NCBI RefSeq assembly: GCF_000972385.1
Contig: NZ_JXTE01000062.1
Location: 1 to 64,000, forward strand
Reading direction: 5' to 3'
DNA: 64,000 bases
Source: Streptomyces sp. WM6386
Lineage (GTDB): Bacteria; Actinomycetota; Actinomycetes; Streptomycetales; Streptomycetaceae
In this document: positions 33,429-43,200 of the stretch, piece after piece
Position numbering within the stretch: position 1 is the first letter of the stretch
Layout: each line of letters opens with the position of its first letter
Position numbers and translations under genes: made by a program
Notes under the pieces: generated by a model
Databases searched by the model: none
What the model was told of the DNA's origin: nothing
Seen by the model: the letters and a program-made list of their open reading frames with translations, nothing else

Positions 33429-33943
33429 CCGCCGGAGCCGGCCGACCTTGCCTGGGCGCGAACACCGCCGCCGACGTCTTCGAGGCAGCCGTTGCCCTTT
33501 GTCGGCTTCCTTGCCCCCCGCGCTCGGCGGGACGAGGACGAGACTTCGTCGAGTCTGCTCCTCTCCTCTCCTCTCCTCTCCTCTCCGGAGATCACGGACG
33601 AGGCTGTCTGGCGTCCCATCCGACCGCTCGTGGATGGGAGATGACAGGTGGTGGGCCGCTTGCCTTCGAGAGGCAAGGATCCGCGACGTTGGACAGCCTG
33701 GTGGCGGAAGTTGGGTCCGCGACGCTGTGTCACTACGCTCCGGCGTGGATGGGCTCGGCAGTGCGCTGAGAAGCAGGTCAGTCAGCATTGAGTCGGCACG
33801 CCGCTTCTTCTCTCCCGGTGCTGGTTCCGTGCTGACTTTGTCGGCCGCAATCGTGGAGATTGCGTCCTAGCCCCGATCGAATGGGTTGTCGTACGACTCG
33901 ATGGTGGCCTCCACAGGCGGGTGGGTGCCAGCACCCGAGGCGG
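33429..33943. other. Gene-poor stretch containing a CTCCT repeat
   Basis: No supportable gene. A plus-strand frame at 33448-33870 has no ribosome binding site and an unbalanced Arg/Ser/Pro composition. The region includes the pentanucleotide repeat at 33558-33586 and is locally less GC-rich than the rest of the window, which suggests degraded or acquired sequence. Confidence 0.4.
33558..33586. repeat. Tandem CTCCT microsatellite
   Basis: The pentamer CTCCT is repeated five times followed by CTCC, 29 bases in all. It is a simple sequence repeat in non-coding DNA; there is no CRISPR-like spacer structure. Such tracts can vary in copy number by slippage. Confidence 0.85.
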
Positions 33944-34354
33944 CTACAGGAGCGGGAACGTCAGTACCAGGAGGATCAGGAGAGCCAGTGTCCCCGCCCA
34001 GATCGCGGTGAACCGGTCCGGCCTGATCCCGTCGGCCATCCGTCGCTCCTTCGCGTCGTAGGAGGCCGCCACCCGGCCCGCGATCGGGTACAGGGCCACG
34101 GGAAGCACGAGCAGGACCGCACTCGTGCGAAGGGGCGCGGCCGGCACGTCGTCCGCCTGGAGCACGAGGTCGGCGACCTGCAGCAGGGGTATCACGCTCG
34201 CCACGTGATACGCCGGTCCCAGCCGTTGCGGCACCTGGCCGTAGCGCCGCGCCTTCTGCGCTTTGCGTACGAACGCGTGCACGCCGATCAGGCACATCCC
34301 CGCGGACGCCGCGAAGATGTACCAGCAGCCCGATGCGGAGATCGAGAACAGCAT
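33944..34354 (-). CDS. Small integral membrane protein
   Basis: A 136-residue protein with four hydrophobic helices (about residues 2-25, 48-66, 76-97 and 115-135) separated by short basic loops (FVRKAQKARRYGQVPQR and SYDAKERRMADG). No conserved family is recognised. ATG 34354 begins MLFSISASGCWYIFAASAGM. It stands alone, 102 bases downstream of the SCO2400-family gene in the same orientation. Positive-inside rules would place both basic loops in the cytoplasm. Function unknown. Confidence 0.68.
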   Translation of the reverse strand: MLFSISASGCWYIFAASAGMCLIGVHAFVRKAQKARRYGQVPQRLGPAYHVASVIPLLQVADLVLQADDVPAAPLRTSAVLLVLPVALYPIAGRVAASYDAKERRMADGIRPDRFTAIWAGTLALLILLVLTFPLL

Positions 34355-34456
34355 CCTGCCCCACCCTGTCGATCGCTCTGCCTCATTCTGCGCGGGACAG
34401 GGCGAACTGACCGAAACCGCGGGTTGGTTGGCAGGTTGACGCGAGGCGAACGGGGA

Positions 34457-35284
34457 TCAGCTGATGCAGACCAGCCCGAGCAGGCAGAGCCCCGAGGGCG
34501 AGGACGACGACGAGGACTCGGACGGCGGGGGAGTCGCCGCCGATGTGTCCGTGCTCGACGTGTCGGTGCTGTCGGTGGCGGAGGGAGTGGGCGAGGCCGA
34601 CGTCTGGGCGACCGTGTCCGTGGTGTCGGACACCGTGGAAGCGGCCTGTGACCCGGCGGAGGACACGCCTGTGGTCAGCGAATCAGTGACGCTGTTCTGC
34701 TGGACCGCCTCGGTGGTGGGCGTGGCCTGGGGCGTGGTGGCCGTCTGCTCGTGGGGTGCGTTCGCAGTGGACGAGCGGTTCGTGGACGAGGTGCCCTTGG
34801 ACCGGTTCGTGTCGGCCGGCGTCGCCGAGGCCGGAACCGGCACGGTGGCCTGCTCCTCGGCGACGCCCATGGCTTCCCTGTCCGGTGCGGAGGCCGCCTG
34901 AGTGCGGTCCGTGGACTGGCGGTCCATCGAGGTGACGGTCAGACCGCCGCCGACCAGGGCGACGGCGGTGGCCACCAGTGCCCTGCGCTGGGTCTTCTTC
35001 CAGCGTTCCCGCTGGCGTCGGCGTGCCGCGCGGCCCGTCGGCGCGGGGGACGGGGCGCCCGGGCTGTCGTACGGGTGCTCCTGCGGTGCCTCGCCGTCTT
35101 CCTCGGCAACGGAACCCTGGTCGTGCCACAGGTGGCTCGGGGATTGCCACGTTGCCGCGACCGGGTCGGGGGCCGGTGCGGTCGTTCCGACGGCGAGGGG
35201 CGCGATGTCCGGGGCGTAGGCGCCGCACCCGGGGCACACCAGGGCGCCGTTGAGATGCCGACGGCATGTGGAGCAGTAGTCCAT
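34457..35284 (-). CDS. SCO2400-family zinc-ribbon membrane protein
   Basis: A 275-residue protein of the streptomycete SCO2400 family. The N-terminus MDYCSTCRRHLNGALVCPGC has two CxxC pairs forming a zinc ribbon. After an acidic linker comes a basic patch (GRAARRRQRERWKKTQRR, near 88-105), a single transmembrane helix (ALVATAVALVGGGLTV, near 106-121) and a long Ser/Thr/Ala-rich outside region ending CLLGLVCIS. This layout resembles a cytoplasmic zinc-ribbon sensor with an extracellular stalk. ATG 35284 has AGGAAG about 8 bases upstream. No function has been established for the family to my knowledge. Confidence 0.78.
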   Translation of the reverse strand: MDYCSTCRRHLNGALVCPGCGAYAPDIAPLAVGTTAPAPDPVAATWQSPSHLWHDQGSVAEEDGEAPQEHPYDSPGAPSPAPTGRAARRRQRERWKKTQRRALVATAVALVGGGLTVTSMDRQSTDRTQAASAPDREAMGVAEEQATVPVPASATPADTNRSKGTSSTNRSSTANAPHEQTATTPQATPTTEAVQQNSVTDSLTTGVSSAGSQAASTVSDTTDTVAQTSASPTPSATDSTDTSSTDTSAATPPPSESSSSSSPSGLCLLGLVCIS

Positions 35285-35525
35285 CTGCGGTCTTCCTGTG
35301 TTCACTTTTCGCACGGGGGAGCGAGTCGCGAGCAAAGGTAGCGACGCTTTCGAAGGGGCGTGTGCAGTCTGTGTGTCATCCCTGCGCAGATGTGCGCGTG
35401 GCGTGACCTCACAACGACACATCCCGGCCTTGTTTCCGTTGGTTGCAGGGTGTTTGGCCTGCTTCCCGGTCAAGCTGCGCGCTTGTGCATCACGCTGAGG
35501 GACTGCCGGTCGAAGGTGAGCCGCC

Positions 35526-36206
35526 TCAAACCCCCGGCCCGGCGTGCTGTCGGCGCACCATCTCGGAGATCCAGACGGGGGCGAACGGGGATGTGCAGCC
35601 GGGGGAGGTCGGGTAGTCCTTGAGGACCTGTAGGTACTCGCCGATGGCGACGGCGCGGGTGCGGTGCTCGGGGTGGTCGATGCCGATCTGGGCGAGGCAG
35701 TGGTTCATCGCCCATTGCAGGCGGTCCGGGGCGCCCTTCATGTCGGCCTCGATGACGTCGAGCAAGCCCGCGAGACCGAGGCCCTCGGGCCTCTTCGTGA
35801 CCCGCTCGGTGGTCAGTGCCCAGCCGGCGCTCGCGACCACGGGATCCGGATCGGCGAACCAGGCCAGGCGCAGCTCTTCGGAGTGCGGGCTCTTCTTCAC
35901 CACGTAGTTCACGAGCCAGTCGTGCACCTTGGGTGTGCGTGCCGTGCGCAGCATGCTGTCCAGCTCGTCACGCTCGAACGCCTTCGGGCGGCAGATCAGG
36001 GTCGCCAGCAGCTTCGCCGCGGTGTCGTCGGTCGCCCAGAGCCGGCGCGCGAGTTCCTGCTGTGTCTTGAGCCGCCTCGCGAGCGCGCGCAGCTTGCCGA
36101 GGTTGACACCGTGATCGTCACCGTGTCTCTCGTTGACCTCACGTGCCTTCGGGTCCTCGAGCCCGGCCAGCTCGGCCATCACCTCGGCCACCGTCGTCCC
36201 GGTCAC
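35526..36206 (-). CDS. DNA alkylation repair protein, AlkD-like
   Basis: A 226-residue all-helical protein resembling the AlkD/AlkC HEAT-repeat DNA glycosylases, which excise bulky or positively charged alkylated bases. Repeating helical units such as LGKLRALARRLKTQQELARR, EELRLAWFADPDPVVASAGW and LQWAMNHCLAQIGIDHPEH are typical. It starts at GTG 36206 six bases after GGAGG. It stands alone between unrelated genes. Catalytic residues cannot be assigned by eye, so activity is by family. Confidence 0.8.
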   Translation of the reverse strand: MTGTTVAEVMAELAGLEDPKAREVNERHGDDHGVNLGKLRALARRLKTQQELARRLWATDDTAAKLLATLICRPKAFERDELDSMLRTARTPKVHDWLVNYVVKKSPHSEELRLAWFADPDPVVASAGWALTTERVTKRPEGLGLAGLLDVIEADMKGAPDRLQWAMNHCLAQIGIDHPEHRTRAVAIGEYLQVLKDYPTSPGCTSPFAPVWISEMVRRQHAGPGV

Positions 36207-36258
36207 CTCAGCCTCCTGTTCCTGGCCGCCTGGGCCTCCCGTCCGTCACGAGCGGGAT

Positions 36259-36555
36259 TCAGCCTACGAGGGAAGTCATCGGTCGGGAGACCGTCGCGTC
36301 GGATGTCAGAGCCCGCAGGTCGGCGAGTACCTGTGCGTCCGTTCCTTCCAGGGCGGACAGTGCGCTGTGCCATCGGCGCCGGGCCGTGCGTTCGTCGCCG
36401 ATTGCGCTGAGGACGTGACCGAGCTCGTGCTCGGTGAGGCCCCGCCCGTAGGAGTCGCCGCGTGCGGTGGTCTCCTGGAGCAGGACCATGCATGCTTCCT
36501 CGGCCTGTTCGAGGCGGCCAAGGGCGGCAAGAACGTGGTCTCGGCCGAGTTCTGC
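36259..36555 (-). pseudogene. Remnant of a TPR-containing regulator (C-terminal end)
   Basis: The minus-strand frame carries about 98 residues with a clear tetratricopeptide rhythm (LAALGRLEQAEEACMVLL, then LGHVLSAIGDERTARRRWHS) and a natural stop. This looks like the last two TPR units of a large SARP or NB-ARC type regulator. No suitable start exists: the only in-frame ATG (36489) falls inside the first TPR helix and has no ribosome binding site. Upstream the frame continues only as antisense to the AraC gene. It is therefore probably a 3' fragment left by a deletion. A very short expressed gene from 36489 is the alternative. Confidence 0.5.
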
Positions 36556-36600
36556 TGACCTGGCCCGGGGGCGCCCGCACTCGTAGACTCGGAGTCGATG

Positions 36601-37506
36601 ATGGTCAAAAGCCGACAGGAGATTCCCGAGATCCCCTTCGCCGCCCCGGCCGGCACTCCTGCCGGGGTCGAGGTCATGTCGTTGGCCGAACTGCGAAGGC
36701 GGGCACCTGAGGACGTCCTGGCCCGGCCGCAGCGCCCCGACTTCCACCACCTGGTGACCCTCACCTCGGGCGAGCTCCACCACACCGTGGACTTCACCGG
36801 GCACACCCTGCGGCCTGGCTCCTGGCTGTGGGTGCGCCCGGGGCAGGTGCAGCAGTGGGGTGGCCTCACCGTGGCCGAGGGCACGGTGGTCCTGTTCCGG
36901 CAGGAGGTCCTGGACGCCGCCACGGCGACGGCCGCCCGCCTCGACGACCCGCACGCGCCGGTCCTCAGCACCCCTGTCGCCGAGGACGCGGAGGCCCTCG
37001 ACCTGGCCGCGGAGCACCTGAGCCGTGAGTTCGACGCGCTCGGCCGGCTGCCCCTCGAGGTGCACATGGCGGCCCTGCGGCATCTCCTGGCCGTCCTCGT
37101 GCTGCGGCTGGCCCATCTCACCGTCCCGGAAGGCGCCCCCGCGCCCGTTCCCGACGAGACGTACCTCCGCTTCCGTGACGCGGTCGAGCGGAACTTCACG
37201 CGCACCCGGCGGGTGGAGGACTACGCCGACCTGCTCGGGTACTCCGCCCGTACCCTCGCCCGGGCCACGCTCGCCACCGCCGGCGTCAGCGCCAAGGAGT
37301 TCGTCGACCGCCGGGTCGTGCTGGAGGCCAAGCGGCTGCTGGCGCACAGCGAGCGCACCGCTGCCCAGATCTCGGACCGGCTCGGCTTCGCCAACGCCTC
37401 GCAGTTCAACAAGTACTTCACGCACCGGGTCGGCGATTCACCGATCGACTTCCGCGACGCGGTGCGGGGGCGCGCCGGGCAGCGGGCAGGTGAGAGCCCC
37501 GGGTGA
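36601..37506 (+). CDS. AraC-family transcriptional regulator
   Basis: A 301-residue regulator with an N-terminal cupin-like ligand domain (HLVTLTSGELHHTVDFTGHT and LWVRPGQVQQW within about 50-85) and a C-terminal AraC double helix-turn-helix (YADLLGYSARTLARATLATA and RTAAQISDRLGFANASQFNK). The ATG at 36601 gives better spacing to GGAG than the ATG one codon earlier. It is convergent with an NmrA-type reductase gene across a terminator-like hairpin. Close relatives often sit beside oxidoreductase genes they control, but here orientation argues against a shared divergent promoter. Confidence 0.86.
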   Translation: MVKSRQEIPEIPFAAPAGTPAGVEVMSLAELRRRAPEDVLARPQRPDFHHLVTLTSGELHHTVDFTGHTLRPGSWLWVRPGQVQQWGGLTVAEGTVVLFRQEVLDAATATAARLDDPHAPVLSTPVAEDAEALDLAAEHLSREFDALGRLPLEVHMAALRHLLAVLVLRLAHLTVPEGAPAPVPDETYLRFRDAVERNFTRTRRVEDYADLLGYSARTLARATLATAGVSAKEFVDRRVVLEAKRLLAHSERTAAQISDRLGFANASQFNKYFTHRVGDSPIDFRDAVRGRAGQRAGESPG

Positions 37507-37522
37507 TCTTCGCGGTACCGGT

Positions 37523-37558
37523 CGGCTCGGGATCCCCGAGGTCTCGCAGCCCGAGCCG
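37523..37558. terminator. Bidirectional terminator hairpin
   Basis: Perfect 9-bp arms CGGCTCGGG (37523-37531) and CCCGAGCCG (37550-37558) enclose an 18-base loop. It lies in the 75-base gap between the convergent AraC and NmrA-type genes, the expected place for a shared terminator. Confidence 0.65.
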
Positions 37559-37581
37559 TACGGCAACATCGGGAGTCCTTG

Positions 37582-38433
37582 TCAGCGGGGCGGCATACCG
37601 CGCACGACGTCGGCGACGCTCCTGGCGGGATGCCCGGTGAGACGGGGAACGGCGTCGCTGACGCCGTCGAGTTGACCCGCCGCGATGGCCGTGTACGTGG
37701 ACACCCAGGCGTCGAGCTCCCACTGCGGGGCACCGTAGGAGGCCCGGGAGGCGTATGCCTCCTCGATCGTCTCCGGGTGATAGGTGACCTTACGGCCCTG
37801 AACCTCGGACAGCACGGCCGCGGCCTCGGCCAGCGACAGGGACTCCGGTCCGGTCAGGTCGTAGACCGCACCGGCGTGCTCGGCCGGCCGGTTCAGGATC
37901 GCGGCGGCCGCATCGGCGATGTCGTCCTGGGAGACGAACGCGGCCCGCCCCTGCCCGGCCGGGCCGCGGATGACACCGTCCGCACCGGCCAGATCGGGCA
38001 CGAACTCGGCGTAGATGTTGTCGCGCAGGAACGTGTACGCCAGCCCGGTGGCGCGGATGTGTTCCTCGGTGTGGAAGTGGTCGCGGGCCAGGGTGAACAC
38101 GGCGTCGGGTGCCGCGCCGAAGAAGGAGACGTACACCAGGTGCCGTACGCCGGCCTCGACGGCGGCGTCCACGAAGGCGCGGTGCTGGGCGAGCCGGTCG
38201 GCGCTCTCGGAGGCGGACACCATGAGCACGGTCTCCGTGCCGGTCAGGCCCCGTACGACGGCCTCGTGGTCGTCGTAGCTCGCACGGACGGGTGTCGCCC
38301 CGGGGAGCCGCGGCGCCCGCTCGGGGCTGCGCACCAGCAGCCGCTGCGGCACGTCCCGCTCGGCCAGGCGGCGGGCGACGCGTCCGCCGAGGCGGCCCGT
38401 GGCTCCGGTGACCACCACTGTCGACTCGGACAT
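37582..38433 (-). CDS. NmrA/SDR-type NAD(P)-binding reductase
   Basis: A 283-residue atypical short-chain dehydrogenase of the NmrA/quinone reductase 2-like group. The Rossmann phosphate loop VTGATGRLGGRVARRL lies at about 8-23. LVRSPERAP supplies an Arg typical of NADPH preference. SASESADRL and YVSFFGAAPD follow, and the classic YxxxK is absent, as in NmrA-type proteins. Relatives reduce quinones or sense the NADPH/NADP ratio. ATG 38433 is chosen with AAGGAAG about 11 bases upstream. No ECF41-type promoter was found ahead of it, although epimerase-like proteins are common ECF41 targets. Confidence 0.84.
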   Translation of the reverse strand: MSESTVVVTGATGRLGGRVARRLAERDVPQRLLVRSPERAPRLPGATPVRASYDDHEAVVRGLTGTETVLMVSASESADRLAQHRAFVDAAVEAGVRHLVYVSFFGAAPDAVFTLARDHFHTEEHIRATGLAYTFLRDNIYAEFVPDLAGADGVIRGPAGQGRAAFVSQDDIADAAAAILNRPAEHAGAVYDLTGPESLSLAEAAAVLSEVQGRKVTYHPETIEEAYASRASYGAPQWELDAWVSTYTAIAAGQLDGVSDAVPRLTGHPARSVADVVRGMPPR

Positions 38434-38775
38434 GATCCAGATCACTTCCTTACACGGTCAGTGCGTTCAGGAGCCGGTCCGCACCGAACGGCAGGGACAG
38501 CGCACGGCTCCGAGGTCGGCGGGGACGTCCGGGTGGACGGGGCCGACCCCCACCAGACGCCCCCGGGGGTGTGGCGTACGAGATTCTCCATCGGCGCCGG
38601 ATCACGCCCGGCACGGAGCGTGTCCGTCTCCCGCATGGCCTCCTCCTCCGGCTGGGTGTTCCGGCCTCATGGCCATGGCCGACGGCCGAAGCGGAACGGC
38701 CGAATCCCAACGTAGGGGGAGGAAGCGCACGCGGCGGAGCCGGATCACGACTGTCGATGGTCAGAATCCGACAAT
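38434..38775. other. Intergenic region, no gene seen
   Basis: These 342 bases lie upstream of the NmrA-type gene and downstream of the GH43 stop, both leftward. A 64-codon minus-strand frame (38442-38636) has no ribosome binding site or recognisable content. No ECF41-type or LacI-type site was seen. Confidence 0.4.
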
Positions 38776-40269
38776 CTACTCCCCGGAGGGTGCGGTCAGC
38801 GCGACACCGAGGGCCACCGGGGTGCCGAAGTTGGGGGTGCCGTCCGCGTTCCAGGTGAACTTCTGCGCCCGGGGGGTCCGGTTCATGTCGCAGCCGCCGC
38901 TCGTGGAGTTGTTGGCGTGGTAGACGATCCAGTCCTCGGTGCCGTCGGGCGACTTGAAGAAGCCGTTGTGACCGGGACCGTACACGCCGTTGGCGTTGGA
39001 CCGCTGGAAGACCGGGTTCGGGGACTTGACCCAGGAGGCGGAGTTCAACGGGTCACCGCCGTTGTAGGTGAGCATGCCCAGTTTGTAGTCGGGTGTGGAG
39101 CAGTGACTGGCGGAGTAGACGATGAACGTCTTCCCGTTGCGCTGGAGGACCTCCGCGCCCTCGTTGACGGCGCCGCCCACCGTCTCCCAGCTGTAGGTCG
39201 GGGTGGACAGGATCCGGCGGGTGCCGCTCGCGGTCCACGGGTTCGACAGCGGCCGGATGAACATGGGCTGCGAGCCGTTGTAGAAGGTGCCCAACAGATA
39301 GAGCTGTCCGTTGAGTTGGAGGATGCCGGGGTCCAGCTCCCAGGTGTTGTCCTGGGTCGGGTCGAGCAGGTCGGCCTTGAAGCTGTACGGCCCCATCGGG
39401 TCGAGGCCGGCGCTCTCCAGGACGTGGATGCGCTGGGTGCCCAGGTCGTACGGCTCCCGCCCGGCCGTGTAGTAGAAGTACCAGCGCTTGCCGTTGGGCC
39501 CGTCGAGCAGATGGAACTCCGGCGCCCACATCGTGCCCGCCCCGTTGGGCCTGGTCAGGTTGAAGATCACCTGGTCGGTGGCGGTGGCGAGACCGGCGAG
39601 CGTGTCGGCCTTGCGCATGGTGACCGTCGAGTTCCAGGTGGTCGTGGCGAGGTAGTAGTACCCGTCGTAGTACGTCAGCCAGGGGTCGGGTCCGTGCTGG
39701 GAGAGCGGGTTGGTGAACGTACCGGGGGTCGTGCCGCCGCCGGAGAAGCCGGGCAGCCGCCACACCCTGCCGTTGGCGGCGGAGCACGGCAGCTGCACCA
39801 GGTTGGTGTTCGGGGCCGACGAACCGCCGCTCGGGGCGACGCACTTGCCGGAACCGACGGAGACCAGGTTGAACGTCTTGTCGGTACCGGCGACCGTCAC
39901 CGGGACGAGCCGCCACTGCTGGTTCGTGCCGCTGTGGCAGGGCCACTGGATGATCGCCGCGTTGTCCGCCGTGGACGCGCCGTACACGTCGACGCACTGG
40001 CCGGACTGGGTGGTGATCGTGTAGACGTCGGCCGCACCCGACACAGGGGTGAGGCCGAGGTTCTGGTTCGCGGCCGAGTTGCAGGCGAAGGCGCGCAGTT
40101 GAGCGCCGGCGGTCGCCGAACTGCCCGGCAGGTCCAGGCAGTTGCCCCCGTTCTGGTTCACCGCCGTCGAAGTGAGGGCGACGGCGGCGGAGGCGGGCGG
40201 TGCCACGAGGAAGGCGACCGCCATGGTGAGCGCGGCGAGGAGCGCGGACAGACATCGGGATCGGGTCAC
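38776..40269 (-). CDS. Secreted GH43 glycosidase with ricin-type lectin domain
   Basis: A 497-residue secreted enzyme. A Sec signal peptide (about 1-28, ending PPASAAV) is followed by a beta-trefoil RICIN/CBM13 domain (about 35-170, with the QxW repeats IIQWPC and NQQWRLVP) and a GH43 five-bladed propeller (about 185-497). Catalytic candidates are Asp195 (HGPDPW), Asp313 (ELDPGI) and Glu370 (VNEGAE), the usual base, modulator and acid. GH43 enzymes remove alpha-L-arabinofuranose or xylose. The GTG at 40269 overlaps the stop of the upstream glycosidase (GTGA), so both are co-translated. It is the likely counterpart of HypAA, which strips terminal alpha-arabinose from extensin glycans; subfamily not certain. 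Confidence 0.87.
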   Translation of the reverse strand: MTRSRCLSALLAALTMAVAFLVAPPASAAVALTSTAVNQNGGNCLDLPGSSATAGAQLRAFACNSAANQNLGLTPVSGAADVYTITTQSGQCVDVYGASTADNAAIIQWPCHSGTNQQWRLVPVTVAGTDKTFNLVSVGSGKCVAPSGGSSAPNTNLVQLPCSAANGRVWRLPGFSGGGTTPGTFTNPLSQHGPDPWLTYYDGYYYLATTTWNSTVTMRKADTLAGLATATDQVIFNLTRPNGAGTMWAPEFHLLDGPNGKRWYFYYTAGREPYDLGTQRIHVLESAGLDPMGPYSFKADLLDPTQDNTWELDPGILQLNGQLYLLGTFYNGSQPMFIRPLSNPWTASGTRRILSTPTYSWETVGGAVNEGAEVLQRNGKTFIVYSASHCSTPDYKLGMLTYNGGDPLNSASWVKSPNPVFQRSNANGVYGPGHNGFFKSPDGTEDWIVYHANNSTSGGCDMNRTPRAQKFTWNADGTPNFGTPVALGVALTAPSGE

Positions 40270-43200
40270 GGGCCGTACACCTTTGCTTCGAGGAGGCCGA
40301 CGGAATTGGTGCCGTTGCTCGTGAGCAGCACCCGTAGTCGCGTGGTGCTCGTCGCGGTGAACGTGACGGAGTTGTACTGGTTCTTGGTCAGCGTGTACGC
40401 GCTCGCGCCGGGGACGTCGACGTAGGCGCTGCCGTTCCAGTACTGGAGCTTCCATGCGGACGGCATGTCGATGCCCTGGTCGTCGTCGAAGAAGTAGACG
40501 TCCGCCTTGTCGAGGTTCCTCGCGGACGGCCAGGTCAGCTCGGCCCACTGCCGGCCGGTCTCCGGCCAGGTTCCCCAGCGTGGGTTCACCGTGTCGTTGG
40601 AGGACGGTGGGTCGGTCCCGTCGTTGACCGCCGTGACGGTCTCCCAGGGGGAGGTGTACGACGCGGTCGCGGTGGCGGATCCGGCCTGGTTGACGGGTGG
40701 TTGGGCCCCGCCCCGGTTGAACACCTTCACCTCGGTGAGGCCCGTCTTGGCGCCGGAGGCGTTGGTGGCCAGGACCCGGACGCGCTGGGCGCTGAGCGCC
40801 GGGAACGTCACCAGGTTGTAGTTGGCGCGCGGGGCGGCCGGACTCTTGGTCTGGCTCGGCACGTTCACCCATGAACTGCCGTTGTAGTACTGGATGGTGT
40901 ACGCCGACGGCGCCCGGTAGGTCGTGCTCGCCGGGCGGCTGTCCTTGAAGTACAGGCGTACTTCGTTGAGCGTGCGGGCGGTGCCGAAGTTCAGCTCGTA
41001 CCAGTCCTGGCTGTTGGGGGAGCCGCCGGCGCCCCAGAAGGGTTCGTTGGTGGGGTAGCCGTCGACCGCGCCGGACGCGCTGGCGCCGGACCCGGTGTGG
41101 GAGGCGGACACGGTCGCGCCGGAGGCCAGGTTGGTCAGGTCGGCGGTGGGGTCGATGCCTGCCTTGGCGAGCATGTCGACCATCCGGGGGCTGCTCTGCA
41201 CGACCTGGTTGGGGGCCTTGAGACCGGAGACGGCCGTGTGGTGGGTGACCGTGCCGTTGGTGGTCACGTCGCCCGTGGCCGGGTCCCAGGTGAACGGCAC
41301 CAGGGTGCTGACCGTGGCGGCCCGGCTGCCGTTGACGTAGATCGAGTAGCCCTCCGGGATGCCCGGGTAGCGGACCACGCCGTCGGCCGGGTCGTCCCAG
41401 ACGATCGACAGATCGGCGCCCCGGTAGCGGAGGTTGTTGACGGTGAAGTGGCTCCACCCGATGTCGATGGGGGAGAGCTCGACCTTGGCGTCGTTGCGGG
41501 GCCGCAGCCCGGCGACGTCCTCGATCACGGTCCAGTTGCCGCTGCCCAGGATGTTGTGGTGGATCCAGGAGCGGTAGTCGATCGAGCTGCCGTTCCAGTC
41601 CGCCCAGAACTCGTTGGCGTCGGGCCACTGGGTGTTGCCGCCGACGTACTGCGCCCAGGTGTTCCAGTAGAGGAGCTTCTTGTAGTCGGTCGCGTTCATC
41701 CAGGAGTTGGGGTAGTTGCGCAGGACCGAGGAGTAGAGCCGGAACTGGACGGTGGAGTTGATGGTGGAGAAGTTGTTGGAGCCCGGGTTCCCGGCGTCGG
41801 CCGCGGCCTGCTTGTCGACCTGGTTGGCTGTGTAGAAGGGGAAGATCGGGTACTGGGCCGGATCGTCGTACAGGCGCAACGCCTGCTTGTAGGTGGCCGT
41901 GTTGGGCACCGCGCCGACCGAGAACGGGTAGTAGTTGTTGATCTCCTTCCAGGGCACCCACTCGTTCGTCGACTTCAACCGGTGCTCGAACAACTGCCGG
42001 TTCGGGTTCCACAGCACGTTGACGATCGCGTCCTTGATCTGCGTCGCGAGCGTGCGCATCTCGGTGGCCTTCGCCGTGTTGCCGACCGCCTCATAGGCCT
42101 GGGCGGCTGCGAGTGCGCCGCTGTACTGGTAGGCGGATTCGGCGCGGTCCATGTTTCCGGGCTTCCAGTGGAAGGAGACGGCGTCGGCGTCGTTGCCGGT
42201 CAGGGCGCCCCAGTCGTACTCGATCAGCTTGTTGTTGTCGTGGTCGTAGTAGGCGAGCTGCCCCTTGACGTCGCCCTCGGCGTAGCGGGCCAGGTTGGCG
42301 GCGATGCCGGGCTGGCCGCCGTGGATCTGGTAGCTCTTCCAGGCCGCCTCGGCGATGTACTGGGTGTAGCTGTTGGACCAGTTCTCCGGGTCGCCCGGGT
42401 TGTCGAGGAACCGGCCGCCCTTGGAGACCTGGCCGACGCTCAGCCAGTCCCCGTACGCGTAGGACGGGTCCCGCAGGTACTTGAGGTCGTCGATGTGCAT
42501 CGGCTGGGTCAGCGCGATCGCGTTGTTGTAGCCGAGGACGCCCTCGGTGGAGGTCGGGAACTGGAAGGTCTGCCCGGGGATGTCGGCGTCGAGGTTGTTG
42601 AAGCGCATCAGCCACCAGCGGTAGTAGATGTTCTTCTTGATCGCCGGTTCGGGCACGTCGATGTAGGGCACGTTCTGCGCCCACCACTGGTTGTAGGCCC
42701 GGACATGGGTCGCGAAGGCGGTGGTGTTGGAGTAACCGGCGTAGGCGTTGTACTCCGTGAGCGAGGCCGGGATCTCGTCGGTGACGAAGCCCATCACGAC
42801 CTTCGCGGTCGCCGTGGCTCCGGCCGCGATGGTCACCGAGCGGTTGAGGCCGCCGCTGGAGACGCTGAAACCGTCGCCGGTGAGCCGGGGGCGCAGCGTG
42901 GTCAGGTTGTTGTACGCGTTGACCTGGCCGGTCAGCTCACTGCCGCTGCCTGTCGTGGCGTACGGCGAAGTCGCCCGCAACTGAAGGGTGGTGGAGCCGC
43001 TGCCGTTGTTCTTGATCGACAGGTTCGTCACCGCGACGTTGTTGTCGGTGATGAACTTGGTCTGGGTGACCGCGATCGACCCGCTGGAGTGCACGCTCCT
43101 CCAGTGGCTCGGCGCCTGCCACCGCTGGGAGACCTGCTCGGTGAAGGTGCCCGGGCTGATCGCGACGCTGTAGGCGTTCTGGTCGTTGACGCTCTCCCAG

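Noticed and set aside
33558..33586. CTCCT repeat as a possible CRISPR or satellite array
   Set aside because: Direct pentamer tandem without spacers; a simple microsatellite.
33448..33870. Rightward 140-codon open frame downstream of the small charged protein
   Set aside because: No ribosome binding site, Arg/Ser/Pro-rich, and it translates through the CTCCT repeat.
40270..42012. Long upstream extension of the GH43 frame
   Set aside because: Lies out of frame within the upstream glycosidase; GTG 40269 gives a proper signal peptide and a GTGA overlap.
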